A DNA stretch of 64,000 bases, from positions 953,100 through 1,017,099 of the forward strand of contig CP060261.1 of assembly GCA_022646525.1 (NCBI GenBank). Reading direction: 5' to 3'. The translations under genes were made by a program, and so were the position numbers. Shown here one piece after another: positions 10,340 to 19,208 of the stretch; the stretch's first letter is position 1, and every line of letters begins with the position of its first letter. Below the pieces are notes generated by a model. It did not search any database. It had not been told where the DNA came from and saw nothing but the letters and a program-made list of their open reading frames with translations. The DNA is from Holosporaceae bacterium (GTDB lineage Bacteria > Pseudomonadota > Alphaproteobacteria > UBA7879 > UBA5542).

Positions 10340-11068
10340 TTGAATCGGTTTTTTATTTTATTTTTCACGTTTCTATCCGTTGCAATGCTTCAAAATACGG
10401 GGCACGCCTTTTTTGCAACTCAGAAATCCGCAAACTCTGCTGATAAGTTCACAATAGATGAAGCGAGAAAAATTGTTGCTTCATGGCGAAGCCGTGTCAC
10501 TGCCGCACGTGGAGATGCCAGTAAAATCACAGCCACGATCCAAGTCATACAAGCAGACCGACAAACGATTCAAGATGCGCTTAACAAAAATCCTGACCAA
10601 GATTTAAAGAAATCTTTAGAGCAAATCAAGATCCTATTAGAGCTCGCCGAGATTCGTGCGATTATTAAAGAATCAGCCCAGGCTAAACAGAGCTTTGGCA
10701 GCGTATTTTCCCAGTTCACAGGGGGTGGATCTTCCGGCTTTCAGCAAGGTCAAAAGTACAACAAAGACTGGTATAATACGACCATAAGACGGCTTGCATC
10801 GCTTCTAAAGCAGTTTGATACTTTTACAAAACGCTATCCACAAATATTAACCAATCCACCCGCGCTCTTGGTTGGTATCGACCAAACACTTCAACAGGCA
10901 CGTGAAACAGGAAAAACACTGCAACAGTATGAAAGTTGCTTTGACAAACCAGACCAGTCTTATTGTGCGCGACTTTCATCGCAGGGCGACAACCAATTTG
11001 GACAGTCTCAATTATTTGACCCCGAGGGTTTTGATGACGAAGAATTCTACGACAACAATGATTTTTAA
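10340..11068 (+). CDS. Exported helical protein with acidic C-terminus, unknown function
   Basis: An intact 242-residue product. The start is a TTG at 10340 with a strong GGGAGGA ribosome-binding site 7 nt upstream; no ATG fits better. The first ~24 residues are a signal peptide (FFILFFTFLSVAML ... GHAFF). The mature part is Gln/Lys-rich and probably helical (residues 40-120), followed by a Gly/Ser/Gln patch (GGGSSGFQQGQ), a second helical region with two Cys near the end (ESCFDKPDQSYC), and a short acidic Asp/Phe tail. The two cysteines could form a disulfide, consistent with a periplasmic location. No family recognised. Confidence 0.7.
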   Translation: MNRFFILFFTFLSVAMLQNTGHAFFATQKSANSADKFTIDEARKIVASWRSRVTAARGDASKITATIQVIQADRQTIQDALNKNPDQDLKKSLEQIKILLELAEIRAIIKESAQAKQSFGSVFSQFTGGGSSGFQQGQKYNKDWYNTTIRRLASLLKQFDTFTKRYPQILTNPPALLVGIDQTLQQARETGKTLQQYESCFDKPDQSYCARLSSQGDNQFGQSQLFDPEGFDDEEFYDNNDF

Positions 11069-11220
11069 AGTTTCATCGTAACAGCACAATACATCAATAC
11101 TCGAAACTCGAATTACGGTAATTGCTGTATATCTGTATTTTCCATAATACTTATTCTTATTTTATTTCTGTGTGAGCAGGTATAAGTTTCTAGCGCCGCA
11201 AGCATCACTCCACACCAGCA

Positions 11221-12199
11221 CTAGTCCGTTCTAAATGTGCGCACAGGCTTTTTACTAAGTGTTTCTTTAAATGATTTAATATTCTTTAAGTGCTGACTAT
11301 ACTCTTCTGCAAAGTGGTGCCCACCTTTTCCGGTAGATACATAGTATAAATGATTGGTGCTTGTAGGATTTGCAGCTGCCATTAAAGACTTCTCACCAGG
11401 GTTACAAATGGGCGTTGGGGCAATCCTTTTTTTCTATACGTATTGTAAGGCGTTACTTTTTTAAATCTTGACGGTTTAATGGCCGCCCTAACAGCCCTGT
11501 TTTTGTCATTCCATAAATAACCGATGGATCAATTTGAAGGCGCACCCCTTTTTTCAAGCGATTTACAATAACGCCAGCAATTACTGCACGCTCTGTTTTT
11601 ACAAATGTTTCTTTTTCAATCAATGAGGCCGCTATCAGCATTTCTTCAGGCGTTTTAAAATAACCCTGACTGGCGGCTATTCCATGCTTTTTCAACAGCC
11701 ACCTGCATCCGAGATTTCATTGTGTCAATAAAGCTTGAATAAGTCGTACCACCTTCCACTTTGTACGTATCCGGGTAAAGCTCGCCTTCTTTTGGTTCGG
11801 TAAACTTATCTTTTTCGAAAAACTTATACTTTTGATCGTATTTAACATATGCAGTGTCGTATAGCCTTCGGGCAAAAAAACACGGTAATACATGCCAAAC
11901 CCTCGAAAAATAGAGTCTGCAATATAAGATTCAGATGCGTAAGGCTCGAAAACATAACGCCCTTTTTTCAAGGAACGATCTTTCTGGGTACAGCGAATAT
12001 AAAGATTAAACAGAAATTGCGAACGAATAAGTCCCATTTTATACAACTTCTGGCTAATCTGGGGCAAACTTTCACCATTTGCCACTTGCAGCGTTGCAGA
12101 GTGCGTAAAATTCCCCTTAGAGTGCATATGGCCATAAATGCCCAATAATCCATACAAACCCAGGGAAATAAGAAAGAAACTTGCTTTATATAAAAGTGG
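11221..12199 (-). CDS. mltG: Endolytic murein transglycosylase MltG, frameshifted
   Basis: MltG is an inner-membrane lytic transglycosylase that cuts nascent glycan strands. An N-terminal membrane segment ([16 protein letters not shown]) is followed by a LysM-like region ([16 protein letters not shown]) and VFLPEGYTT. The catalytic region contains ASLIEKET with the family's glutamate and IDPSVIYGM, and the tail runs PQRPICNPG...[16 protein letters not shown]...[10 protein letters not shown]. Breaks occur near 11450, 11700 and 11790. The start is uncertain: no ATG lies before the membrane segment in its frame, and 12157 (ATG) would cut that segment. It follows fabF directly, as in the common fab-mltG operon. 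Confidence 0.88.
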
Positions 12200-13471
12200 T
12201 TACTCTGTAAACCGCTTGAAGATGATGGATGCATTTGTTCCCCAAAACCAAATGAATTCGATAGAACATATTCTACCTTTTTTTTCTTTTGCTTTTAAAG
12301 GAATCAAGTCTACACCCTCACAGGCCGGGTCAGGGTCTTCTAGATTCAGCGTCGGCGGCAAAATGCCGTGCTTCATGCCTAGAATGGAAAAAATGGCCTC
12401 TACACTACCAGCGGCCCCTAACAAGTGGCCAATGGCAGACTTTTGTTGAAGACATAGAAAACTTCCCATCCTTACCAAACAGGCGCTGTACGGCCTGAAG
12501 CTCCATAAGGTCTCCAGCCGGTGTTGACGTACCATGCGCGTTGATATAACCCACCTGATCAGGAGAAATTTCTGCACGCTTCAAAGCCATTTTTCATGGC
12601 TCTGTAGCACCGTCTCCGTCTGGGGCTGTAACGTGATAAGCATCCCCGAAAGGCCATACCCAACAATCTCGGCATAAATTTTCGCACCACGCTTTTGGGC
12701 ATGCTCTAAACTTTCCAGAATAAGAACACCAGACCCCTCACCCATTACAAAGCCATCGCGGCCCTTATCCCAAGGACGTGACGCTTTTTGAGGATCGTCA
12801 TTATAAGATGTTGAAAGGGCGCGCAGCGCAGCAAACCCGGCAATACCAATACGGCAAACCGTCGCTTCTGCGCCGCCAGCAACCATTACATCTGCATCAC
12901 CATACTGAATAAGGCGTGCAGAATCACCAATTGCATGGGCGCCTGTCGAACAAGCCGTCACCACAGAGTGGTTTGGGCCTTTTAAACCGTATTTAATAGA
13001 TACTTGGCCGGACGTTAAGTTGATTAAACAAGATGGAATGAAAAAAGGATTTACGCGCCGAGGCCCCTTCTCTGCAAGGGCAATCGAGTTTTGGTAGATG
13101 CCTTCAAGGCCCCCGATACCACTTCCAATCAAAACACCCGTTCTTTCTTTTTGCTCATCTGTTTCAGGAAGCCATCCCGCATCCTTAAGGGCCTCATCCG
13201 CAGCCGCTACACTAAACAAGCCATATCGGCCAATTTTGCTTTGGTTGCGGGGCTCAATGTAGTCATCAAAATTCAAAGCACCGGGTTGTGGGTCAGGCAT
13301 TCCTTGAACGGTGTCTACCTCACCACTTACTTTGCACGCAATATCAGACACATCACATTGGCGCGTGTTTCCAATACCCGACTCAGAATTAATAAGGCGC
13401 TCCCATGTACTAGAAACGCTCGAGCCCAACGGGCTTACCATTCCAATACCTGTAACAACAACACGTTTCAT
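12200..13471 (-). CDS. fabF: Beta-ketoacyl-ACP synthase II, multiply frameshifted
   Basis: FabF condenses malonyl-ACP with acyl-ACP in fatty acid elongation. The first 280 residues are open and carry the active-site cysteine in VVTACSTGAHAIG. Both catalytic histidines are present downstream in other frames: INAHGTSTPAGD near 12530 and KSAIGHLLGAAGSVEAIF near 12425. The end SNSFGFG..TNAS..FKRF is recovered by two more shifts near 12245-12275. Breaks fall in GGGG and AAAA runs near 12640 and 12590 among others. The total span fits the normal ~415 residues, with no large deletion. Confidence 0.92.
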
Positions 13472-13504
13472 ATGATGGTCCGATTTTTTATAGGGTCTTC
13501 TGAA

Positions 13505-13741
13505 CTATTTTACGTTCTTGTCGATATAGTCTACAGCGTCTTTCACTGTTCGAATTTTTTCTGCGTCTTCTTGTGGAATTTCACAGCCAAATTCATCTTC
13601 AAAAAGCATGATAAGCTCTGCAAGGTCGATACTGTCTGCGCCAATATCATCTGTGAAGCTTGCGTTATCTGTTACTTTTGACTCATCAAGCTTAAATTTA
13701 TCCATTACAACTTTTTTAACTTTATCTGCAGTACTGCTCAT
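13505..13741 (-). CDS. acpP: Acyl carrier protein
   Basis: An intact 78-residue acidic helical protein. The phosphopantetheine attachment serine lies in GADSIDLAE (residues 35-43), with DSI in place of the usual DSL. It carries growing acyl chains for FabD, FabG and FabF, which flank it in the order fabD-fabG-acpP-fabF. An AGAGGATAAAA-type ribosome-binding region precedes the ATG. Confidence 0.97.
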   Translation of the reverse strand: MSSTADKVKKVVMDKFKLDESKVTDNASFTDDIGADSIDLAELIMLFEDEFGCEIPQEDAEKIRTVKDAVDYIDKNVK

Positions 13742-13835
13742 TTTTTATCCTCTAATTATTTAAATTAATCTGTGTCTTAACACTATTGAGATGAATGTTC
13801 ACTATCATAAACACATTCTTTTGGGTAGTCAAAAA

Positions 13836-14573
13836 CTAAACCATTGCCATGCCGCCGTTTACGTGAAGGGTTTGCCCCGTCACATAAGCACCCTCATTGC
13901 TTGCAAGGTAAACAGCCGCCGCAGCAATGTCTTCTGGTGTGCCAATTTCCCCCATGGGGATTGATCGATTAATAGCTTCTTTCTGATCATCCGACAACAC
14001 TTCAGTCATTGGCGAGCGTATAAACCCAGGGGCAATACAGTTCACTGTAATACCGCGTGATGCCACCTCTTTTGCAAGGGATTTTGACATACCAATAAGC
14101 CCCGCCTTTGACGCAGCATAGTTCGCTTGCCCCGGGTTTCCTGTCACGCCCACAATCGACGTGATATTAATAATACGACCAAACCTGGCTTTTAACATGG
14201 GGCGCAAAACTTTTTGACTAAGCTGAAAAGGAATTTCCATATTAACGCGCATAACATCTGTAAAGGCACTTGGCTTCATCGCCATCATTAAGCCATCCTT
14301 CGTAATACCGGCATTGTTTACAAGCGTATCAAGGCCTCCCATTTTTCAGTTGCTTCAGGAATCAGCTTTGCAACAGACTCATCATCAAACAAATCGCATA
14401 AAACAATATGCACGGTCTTTTCCCATTGTACTTGCAAGTTCTTGCAAAGCGTCTTCCCGACGCCCGCTAATAGTCACATGGGCCCCTTGCTTGTGGCATG
14501 CTTGGGCAATCGAGGCACCAATCGCCCCTGAAGCACCTGTTACAAGGATTTTTCTATCTTTTAAGTCAAACAT
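13836..14573 (-). CDS. fabG: 3-oxoacyl-ACP reductase, one frameshift
   Basis: An NADPH-dependent short-chain dehydrogenase for the first reduction of fatty acid elongation. Cofactor motif TGASGAIGASIA is at residues 13-24. After a frame change near 14345-14395 come NNAG, the serine in NITSIVGVTG, the catalytic YAASK, and the C-terminal YVTGQTLHVNGGMAMV typical of FabG. The span fits about 245 residues. The start ATG at 14573 overlaps the end of fabD. Confidence 0.94.
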
Positions 14574-15534
14574 ATTCTTTCCTGCTTAATGCATTAACAA
14601 ATTCTTCAATTTCATTAGGGGTCCCCAAGTGGCATACAAGGCACCTGATCACTTGTTCTTTTAACAAGCCCACATAAAACTTTTCCAGCACCAACTTCAA
14701 GCATTTTACTAACTTGTTCATCAATCAAAAAACGTACTGTTTCTGACCACCGAACACGACCCGTGATTTGTGCAACAAGAAGCTTCTTCAACGTATTACC
14801 ATCTGTCTCTGGCCGCACACTTACATTAGGTAAAATTGGCACATCTGCTTTATGAAACGGTACTTCTGCAAGAACAGACGCCATGTGGTCGGCCGCAGCG
14901 CGCATCATAGAAGAATGGAAAGGGGCGCTCACATTTAAGGGCAAAGCACGCTTAATGCCATAGTTACCACTGATCTCAACCACCTTCTCCATAGCCACCT
15001 TCTGCCCACTCACAACAATTTGTCCCGGACAATTATCATTAGCCACTTCGCAAATGCCTGCCTGAGAAGCCTCTGAAGCTAATTTTTCGGCCGTTTCAAT
15101 ATCCGCACCAATAAGTGCAACCATGCCCCCCTCACCCAAAGGAACGGCACGCTGCATAGCTTTGCCTCTTTCTCGCAACAATAATACAGTATCTGCAAAT
15201 GAAACCACACCACTTGCACACAAAGCAGCATATTCACCCAACGAGTGTCCTGCCATAAAAGAAAAATCATGCTTCTTCACGCCCATGTGCTCTAACACGC
15301 GAAAAGCTGCAATTGACACCGCAACCAATGCAGGCTGCGTGTTTTCTGTCATAGATAGTTCTTCGATAGGTCCTTCAAAATAACTTTTGAAAGCTTTTAG
15401 TGAAAGTGTGTCGTCAAGCTCTTCAAAAACACGCTGTACAACAGGGAACGCCTCATATAAGTCCCTCCCCATACCAACAAACTGAGACCCTTGTCCGGGA
15501 AAAAAGTGCGGCTATTTTTCTATTTTTTCGTCAT
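14566..15534 (-). CDS. fabD: Malonyl-CoA:ACP transacylase, frameshifted at both ends
   Basis: FabD loads malonate onto ACP. The central 285 codons are open and contain the nucleophile motif AGHSLGEYAAL, the substrate arginine in LLRERGKAM, the VANDNCPGQIVVSG region and the catalytic histidine in SAPFHSSMM. The start ATG at 15532-15534 is linked by shifts to FPGQGSQFVGMG. At the 3' end a shift in the GGGGA run near 14630 converts an early stop into GTPNEIEEFVNALSR, ending at a TGA that overlaps the fabG start. No fabH or plsX is seen upstream; the strand switches to rpsF. Confidence 0.93.
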
Positions 15535-15583
15535 AAGATCAGTTTTATCAAAACAAATGGCGCTTGAAAAGTGTTTTTAGCGC

Positions 15584-15612
15584 TTGCGTTTTTGGCCAAA
15601 ACACCCTATATG
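15584..15612 (+). promoter_or_regulatory. Putative sigma-70 promoter for rpsF-rpsR-rplI
   Basis: TTGCGT (15584-15589), a 17-base spacer and TATATG (15607-15612) lie in the 154-base gap between the divergent fabD and rpsF. An AAGGAG ribosome-binding site follows, ending 6 nt before the rpsF ATG. The spacing is ideal and each hexamer matches the consensus at four of six bases. Confidence 0.5.
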
Positions 15613-15688
15613 TTTTTCATTAAGTTACTAACTTCTTGCCGCAAATCATTGAATTAAGCGGTAATTCTTTTAACCATAAGGAGTTTAA

Positions 15689-16024
15689 ATGTCGTTTTAC
15701 GAAAACATATTTATTGCAAGACAAGACTTGTCTCCCAGCCAGGTAGACGCACTTGTTGAAAACTATAAAAATCTTGTCAAGAACCAAAAAGGCGAAGTTA
15801 AGGACCACGAGTACTGGGGCCTGCGCACCCTCGCCTACCCCATTCGACGCAACCGTCGGGGACACTATGTTCTTCTAAAAATCAAGGCGCCCGCTAAAAC
15901 AATTTCCGCTTTGCGCCATGATATGAACCTCAATGAAGATGTTCTTAAAAGTCTTTCTGTTCGCGTTGAAAAACTTGAAGAAGGCCCATCGATCATGATG
16001 CAAACCAAAAGAGATGACGAATAG
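15689..16024 (+). CDS. rpsF: 30S ribosomal protein S6
   Basis: An intact 111-residue product with the S6 signatures YENIFIARQDLS, EYWGLRTLAYPIRRNRRGHYVLLKI and VLKSLSVRVEKLEEGPS. It binds S18 in the small-subunit platform. AAGGAG precedes the ATG, and it is the first gene of the classic rpsF-rpsR-rplI operon. Confidence 0.97.
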   Translation: MSFYENIFIARQDLSPSQVDALVENYKNLVKNQKGEVKDHEYWGLRTLAYPIRRNRRGHYVLLKIKAPAKTISALRHDMNLNEDVLKSLSVRVEKLEEGPSIMMQTKRDDE

Positions 16025-16037
16025 GAAAGGTGTTAAA

Positions 16038-16287
16038 ATGAAAAAAGAATTCAAAAGAAAGCCCCGACCACAAGGTAAATTTTCACCCCGCAGAACGTGC
16101 CCTTTCTCAGGCCCAGAAGGATTGAAATCGATTACAAAGACGTGAAGACGCTCTCACGCTTCATTACAGAACGTGGACGCATTATGCCGCGACGCATTAC
16201 ATATGTGAACGCAAAGCGCAGCGCAGTCTTTCAACAGCAATCAAGAGAGCACGCTACATTGCTCTCATGCCCTATGTGTCAAAGTAA
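16038..16287 (+). CDS. rpsR: 30S ribosomal protein S18, two frameshifts
   Basis: The start [19 protein letters not shown] leads to CPFSGPEG. A shift near 16110-16130 continues as [30 protein letters not shown], and another near 16220 continues as [21 protein letters not shown] with a TAA at 16285. The pieces rebuild a full S18 with no missing residues. Since S18 is essential, sequence error or slippage is more likely than loss. Confidence 0.93.
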
Positions 16288-16299
16288 GGGAATTAGAAA

Positions 16300-16892
16300 A
16301 TGAAAATTGTACTATTAGAACGCGTTGAAAAACTAGGAAAAATGGGCGATGTCATCAATGTTAAAGATGGCTTTGGCAGAAACTACCTTTTGCCGCAGAA
16401 AAAAGCTCTCAGAGCAACCAAGGACAACATCGCTTATTTTGAAAAACAAAAAGCAACCCTTCAAGCCCAAAGCAAAGACTTGCAAACAAAGGCTGAAGGC
16501 ATCGCGAAAAAAATTAGCGGTGTAGAGCTTATCATGATTCGTCAATCAAGTGAGGCCGGAAACCTATACGGATCGGTTTCTTCTCGTGACATCGTGAAGG
16601 GTTTGGAAGAAAAAGAAATTATGATTAATCACACAATGGTCCGCATTGAAAAACCAGTAAAAATGGTTGGCGTCCATGAAATTAAGCTTATCTTGCACTC
16701 TGAAGTTACCACTTTTATTAAAATCAGTATAGCACCTTCAGAGGAAGAAGCATTGGCGTTTCTGAAAAATCCAGAACTTGCTTTTAGCAAACCAAGAAAC
16801 TTTAGCTGAAGAAGAAGCTTCTGCTTCAACCGATATGCTCCAGGAGGAGTCAAAGAAGAAAGCCTGCAGCTGATGAAAGCGCATCAGCGTAA
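16300..16892 (+). CDS. rplI: 50S ribosomal protein L9, frameshifted C-terminus
   Basis: The L9 signature [21 protein letters not shown] is near residues 17-37, followed by the long connecting helix and the C-terminal RNA-binding domain (GSVSSRDIV ... IKLILHSEV). The first frame ends at 16809. One-base shifts near 16795 and 16862 extend it through an acidic Ala/Glu/Lys tail to a TAA at 16890-16892, just before the terminator. Extended acidic tails on L9 are common in alphaproteobacteria. Confidence 0.94.
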
Positions 16893-16917
16893 TTGTGCAG
16901 ACTGTGAAGCACTTTTC

Positions 16918-16952
16918 AAAAGGGTCTAGAGAATTTTTCTAGACCCTTTTTA
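16918..16952 (+). terminator. Rho-independent terminator of rpsF-rpsR-rplI
   Basis: A perfect 12-bp stem AAAGGGTCTAGA/TCTAGACCCTTT encloses a 7-base loop (GAATTTT) and runs into a short T-run. It lies directly after the reconstructed rplI stop. Confidence 0.9.
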
Positions 16953-16968
16953 ATGGAGGAAACAACGA

Positions 16969-17083
16969 ATGAGACACCCTGCAAATACAAACAAAAGAAA
17001 ACGCAAGCTCGCTACTGAATATTCTATCCTGGGTTGCGGCCTTGGGTGTAATTTTCTCTGCTATATACTGGGTTTTTTCTTAA
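16969..17083 (+). CDS. Possible small single-span membrane protein, frameshifted
   Basis: A GGAGGA ribosome-binding site sits 8 nt before the ATG at 16969, right after the L9 terminator. In the ATG's own frame the peptide looks random and would run past 17083 into the convergent gene. After one base shift near 16980 the reading is QTKENASSLLNILSWVAALGV then IFSAIYWVFS, a short polar head plus one convincing membrane helix, with a TAA at 17081-17083. I prefer that reading. The product would be about 38 residues; function unknown. Confidence 0.4.
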
Positions 17084-18099
17084 AGAGGCGCGGCCCTATT
17101 CAAAGGCTTTAAGAAAGTTTGCGCTTCAGTGACAAGCCCTTGAATAATATCTGATACGCTCTCTTCTTTTGAAACCATGCCCACGCTTTGCCCAGCCATG
17201 AGCGATCCGTGTTCTACGTCACCATCAACGACTGCTTTTCTCAAAGCGCCAGCCCAATAGCGCTCTATCTCTAGTTGCCCGTCTTTTAAGGTAAGCTCGC
17301 CCTTATCAACTTTTTCGATAACCTGTCGTTGGCATTGCAAGAAATCTTTTGTTCCCTGGTTTGAAAGTCCACGCACAGGAATAACAGGAAATCGTTCATC
17401 AATTTGTGTCGATACAACAGCATCACGTGCATTAGCCCGCATGAAGGCACGCTTAAAATTAGCGTGCACTTGGCTTTCATAGGCGCATACAAATTTTGTG
17501 CCTAACTGACATCCTGATGCCCCCATTTTAAGATACGAAGCAATTGCTTCCCCCCTACCAATACCACCCGCCACAAAAACAGGCACATCTTTTATATGAG
17601 GCAAAATTTCTTGTGCCAGTACAGTTGTAGATACTGGGCCAATATGTCCACCTGCTTCCATGCCTTCAATCACAAGGGCATCTGCCCCCATACGAATCAG
17701 CTTCTTGGCCATAATTAATGAAGGCGCGAACGCAATGACGTTCACATTCTCTTTCTTTAAGAAATCAATAAGCTTTGCCTCAGGGAAGCCGCCTGCTAAA
17801 AAAACATGTGTCACCCCTTCTTTTACACACGCACTTGCTAACTCCATAATATCGGGGTGCATCAAAATAAGGTTCACCCCAAAAGGCTTCTTTGTCATTT
17901 CTTTGGTTTTTCTAATCTGCTGAATAAGAAGGTCGCTTGACATGGCCCCACAAGCAAGCACACCAAAGCCGCCAGCATTAGAGATGGCAGAAACAAGATT
18001 GAACTCGGAAACCCAGGTCATTGCACCACCTAAAATTGCATGCTGGACACCTAAAAAATCACAGCCTCTTTTCCATAAACTATCTAAACTATTTTTCAT
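17080..18099 (-). CDS. Nitronate monooxygenase / 2-nitropropane dioxygenase-like flavoprotein
   Basis: An intact FMN-dependent TIM-barrel protein of about 339 residues. Motifs include GGAMTWVSE and AISNAGGFGVLACG at the N-terminus, EGMEAGGHIGP with the family histidine, FVAGGIGRGEAIASYLKMGASGCQLGTKF for phosphate binding, and a C-terminal AGQSVGM. The fold is shared with FabK enoyl-ACP reductase, so the exact reaction is uncertain. The ATG at 18099 (MKNSLDSL) is preferred over in-frame ATGs at 18120 and 18162 because a purine-rich GAAATGAAGAA precedes it. It is divergent from ubiG. Confidence 0.85.
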   Translation of the reverse strand: MKNSLDSLWKRGCDFLGVQHAILGGAMTWVSEFNLVSAISNAGGFGVLACGAMSSDLLIQQIRKTKEMTKKPFGVNLILMHPDIMELASACVKEGVTHVFLAGGFPEAKLIDFLKKENVNVIAFAPSLIMAKKLIRMGADALVIEGMEAGGHIGPVSTTVLAQEILPHIKDVPVFVAGGIGRGEAIASYLKMGASGCQLGTKFVCAYESQVHANFKRAFMRANARDAVVSTQIDERFPVIPVRGLSNQGTKDFLQCQRQVIEKVDKGELTLKDGQLEIERYWAGALRKAVVDGDVEHGSLMAGQSVGMVSKEESVSDIIQGLVTEAQTFLKPLNRAAPL

Positions 18100-18182
18100 T
18101 TCTTCATTTCTTTCGTGCATAGATCGCGATACAATGAGAGATACTAAATTAAAAGAAAGCAATTTTCAATTGGCCGTTCAGA

Positions 18183-18915
18183 ATGTGTAGTAAACCCACC
18201 ACGATTGATGAAAACGAGCTGGAAAAATTTGACGCCCTGTCAGGGCACTGGTGGGATGAATCAGGCCCTTTAAAATGCTACACCGCCTTAATTTAACACG
18301 CATTCGATACCTTAAAAACTGATTAAAGATCACTTCAAAAAGATACATCCGACAACACGCCTTTAAAAGATATTAAAATTTTGGATGTTGGGTGTGGCGG
18401 GGGCCTGTTAACAGAGCCCCTTTTTCGTATGGGAGCAGCCGTACACGGTATTGATCCCTCAGAAAAAGAACATTGAAATTGCCCGACAACATGCCCACGC
18501 CCTAAACCTAAAAATTCCTTACCATACAGCACCCATTGAAGCTTTGCCTGATGATAAAACTTATCAAGTTGTCGTTGCTTTGGAAGTTGTTGAACACCTA
18601 AATTGCCCGCACCACTTCCTTCTTGAGTGCCATAAAAAGCTTCGCCCTGGCGGGCTTTTAATTATTTCAACCCTTAATAGAACTATGCGCTCTTATTTAG
18701 AAGCCATTATTAGTGCAGAATACATTTTAAGCTGGGCTCCTAAGGGCACACACTCATGGTCACAATTTCACAAACCATCTGAACTTCACAACCATATGAA
18801 AAAAATTGGCTTCTATGATGTGTCTTTTCAAGGGCTATCATATGCCCCTCTTCAAGATAAGTGGACGCTATCTGATACGTTAGAAGTAAATTACTTTGCA
18901 AAAGCAGTGAAGTAA
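18183..18915 (+). CDS. ubiG: Ubiquinone biosynthesis O-methyltransferase, frameshifted N-terminal half
   Basis: UbiG performs both O-methylations in ubiquinone synthesis using SAM. The start ATG at 18183 opens with DENELEKFDALSGHWWDESGPLK, the UbiG N-terminus. Shifts near 18270, 18320 and 18365 lead to the SAM motif ILDVGCGGGLLTEPLFRMGA and GIDPSEKNIEIARQHA. From about 18451 the frame is open: ALEVVEHL, LRPGGLLIISTLNRT and the C-terminal FAKAVK. With coq7 elsewhere in the window it indicates aerobic ubiquinone synthesis. Confidence 0.93.
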
Positions 18916-18948
18916 AAAAGGGTTTTAATTAAGAATTAACCTGATCTA

Positions 18949-18979
18949 CAAAATAAAAGAGGCCGGACAAAGTCCGGCC
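18949..18979 (-). terminator. Probable terminator for the dnaE operon (minus strand)
   Basis: An 8-bp perfect GC-rich stem GGCCGGAC/GTCCGGCC with an AAA loop (18961-18979). On the minus strand it is followed by TCTTTTATTTT, so it should terminate transcription arriving from dnaE. On the plus strand the downstream sequence is not T-rich. Confidence 0.6.
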
Positions 18980-19072
18980 CCAGTTTAACAGGGAGGCTTA
19001 CGTCTGGGAGACGTAACTAAGAGCAAAACTCTTAGTTCTAGGTGTTGCACCTAGAACTTGTACCTTTCGGTA
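18961..19072. repeat. Run of five consecutive short stem-loops
   Basis: In the 293-base convergent gap between ubiG and dnaE, perfect inverted repeats follow each other: 18961-18979 (8-bp stem, 3-nt loop), 18998-19016 (8 bp, 3 nt), 19017-19035 (7 bp, 5 nt), 19035-19057 (10 bp, 3 nt) and a weak 19061-19072 (4 bp, 4 nt). The stems differ in sequence, so this is not a direct-repeat array. No coding frame covers it. The first stem also serves as a plausible dnaE terminator. The remainder of 18916-19208 shows no further feature. Confidence 0.7.
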
Positions 19073-19208
19073 ACTTGCTAGATCATTTAATCTATGATTT
19101 GAATATATCAGCTGCAGATAAATCAAACAGATCATATTAGACAATAGTATTATGCGATAATTACATAGATAGAGAGGAACCTTAAAAGCCTTTTTTTTCT
19201 TGTGGTTT

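Noticed and set aside
18961..19072. CRISPR array
   Set aside because: The hairpins do not share a repeat sequence, there are no spacers, and no cas genes are nearby.
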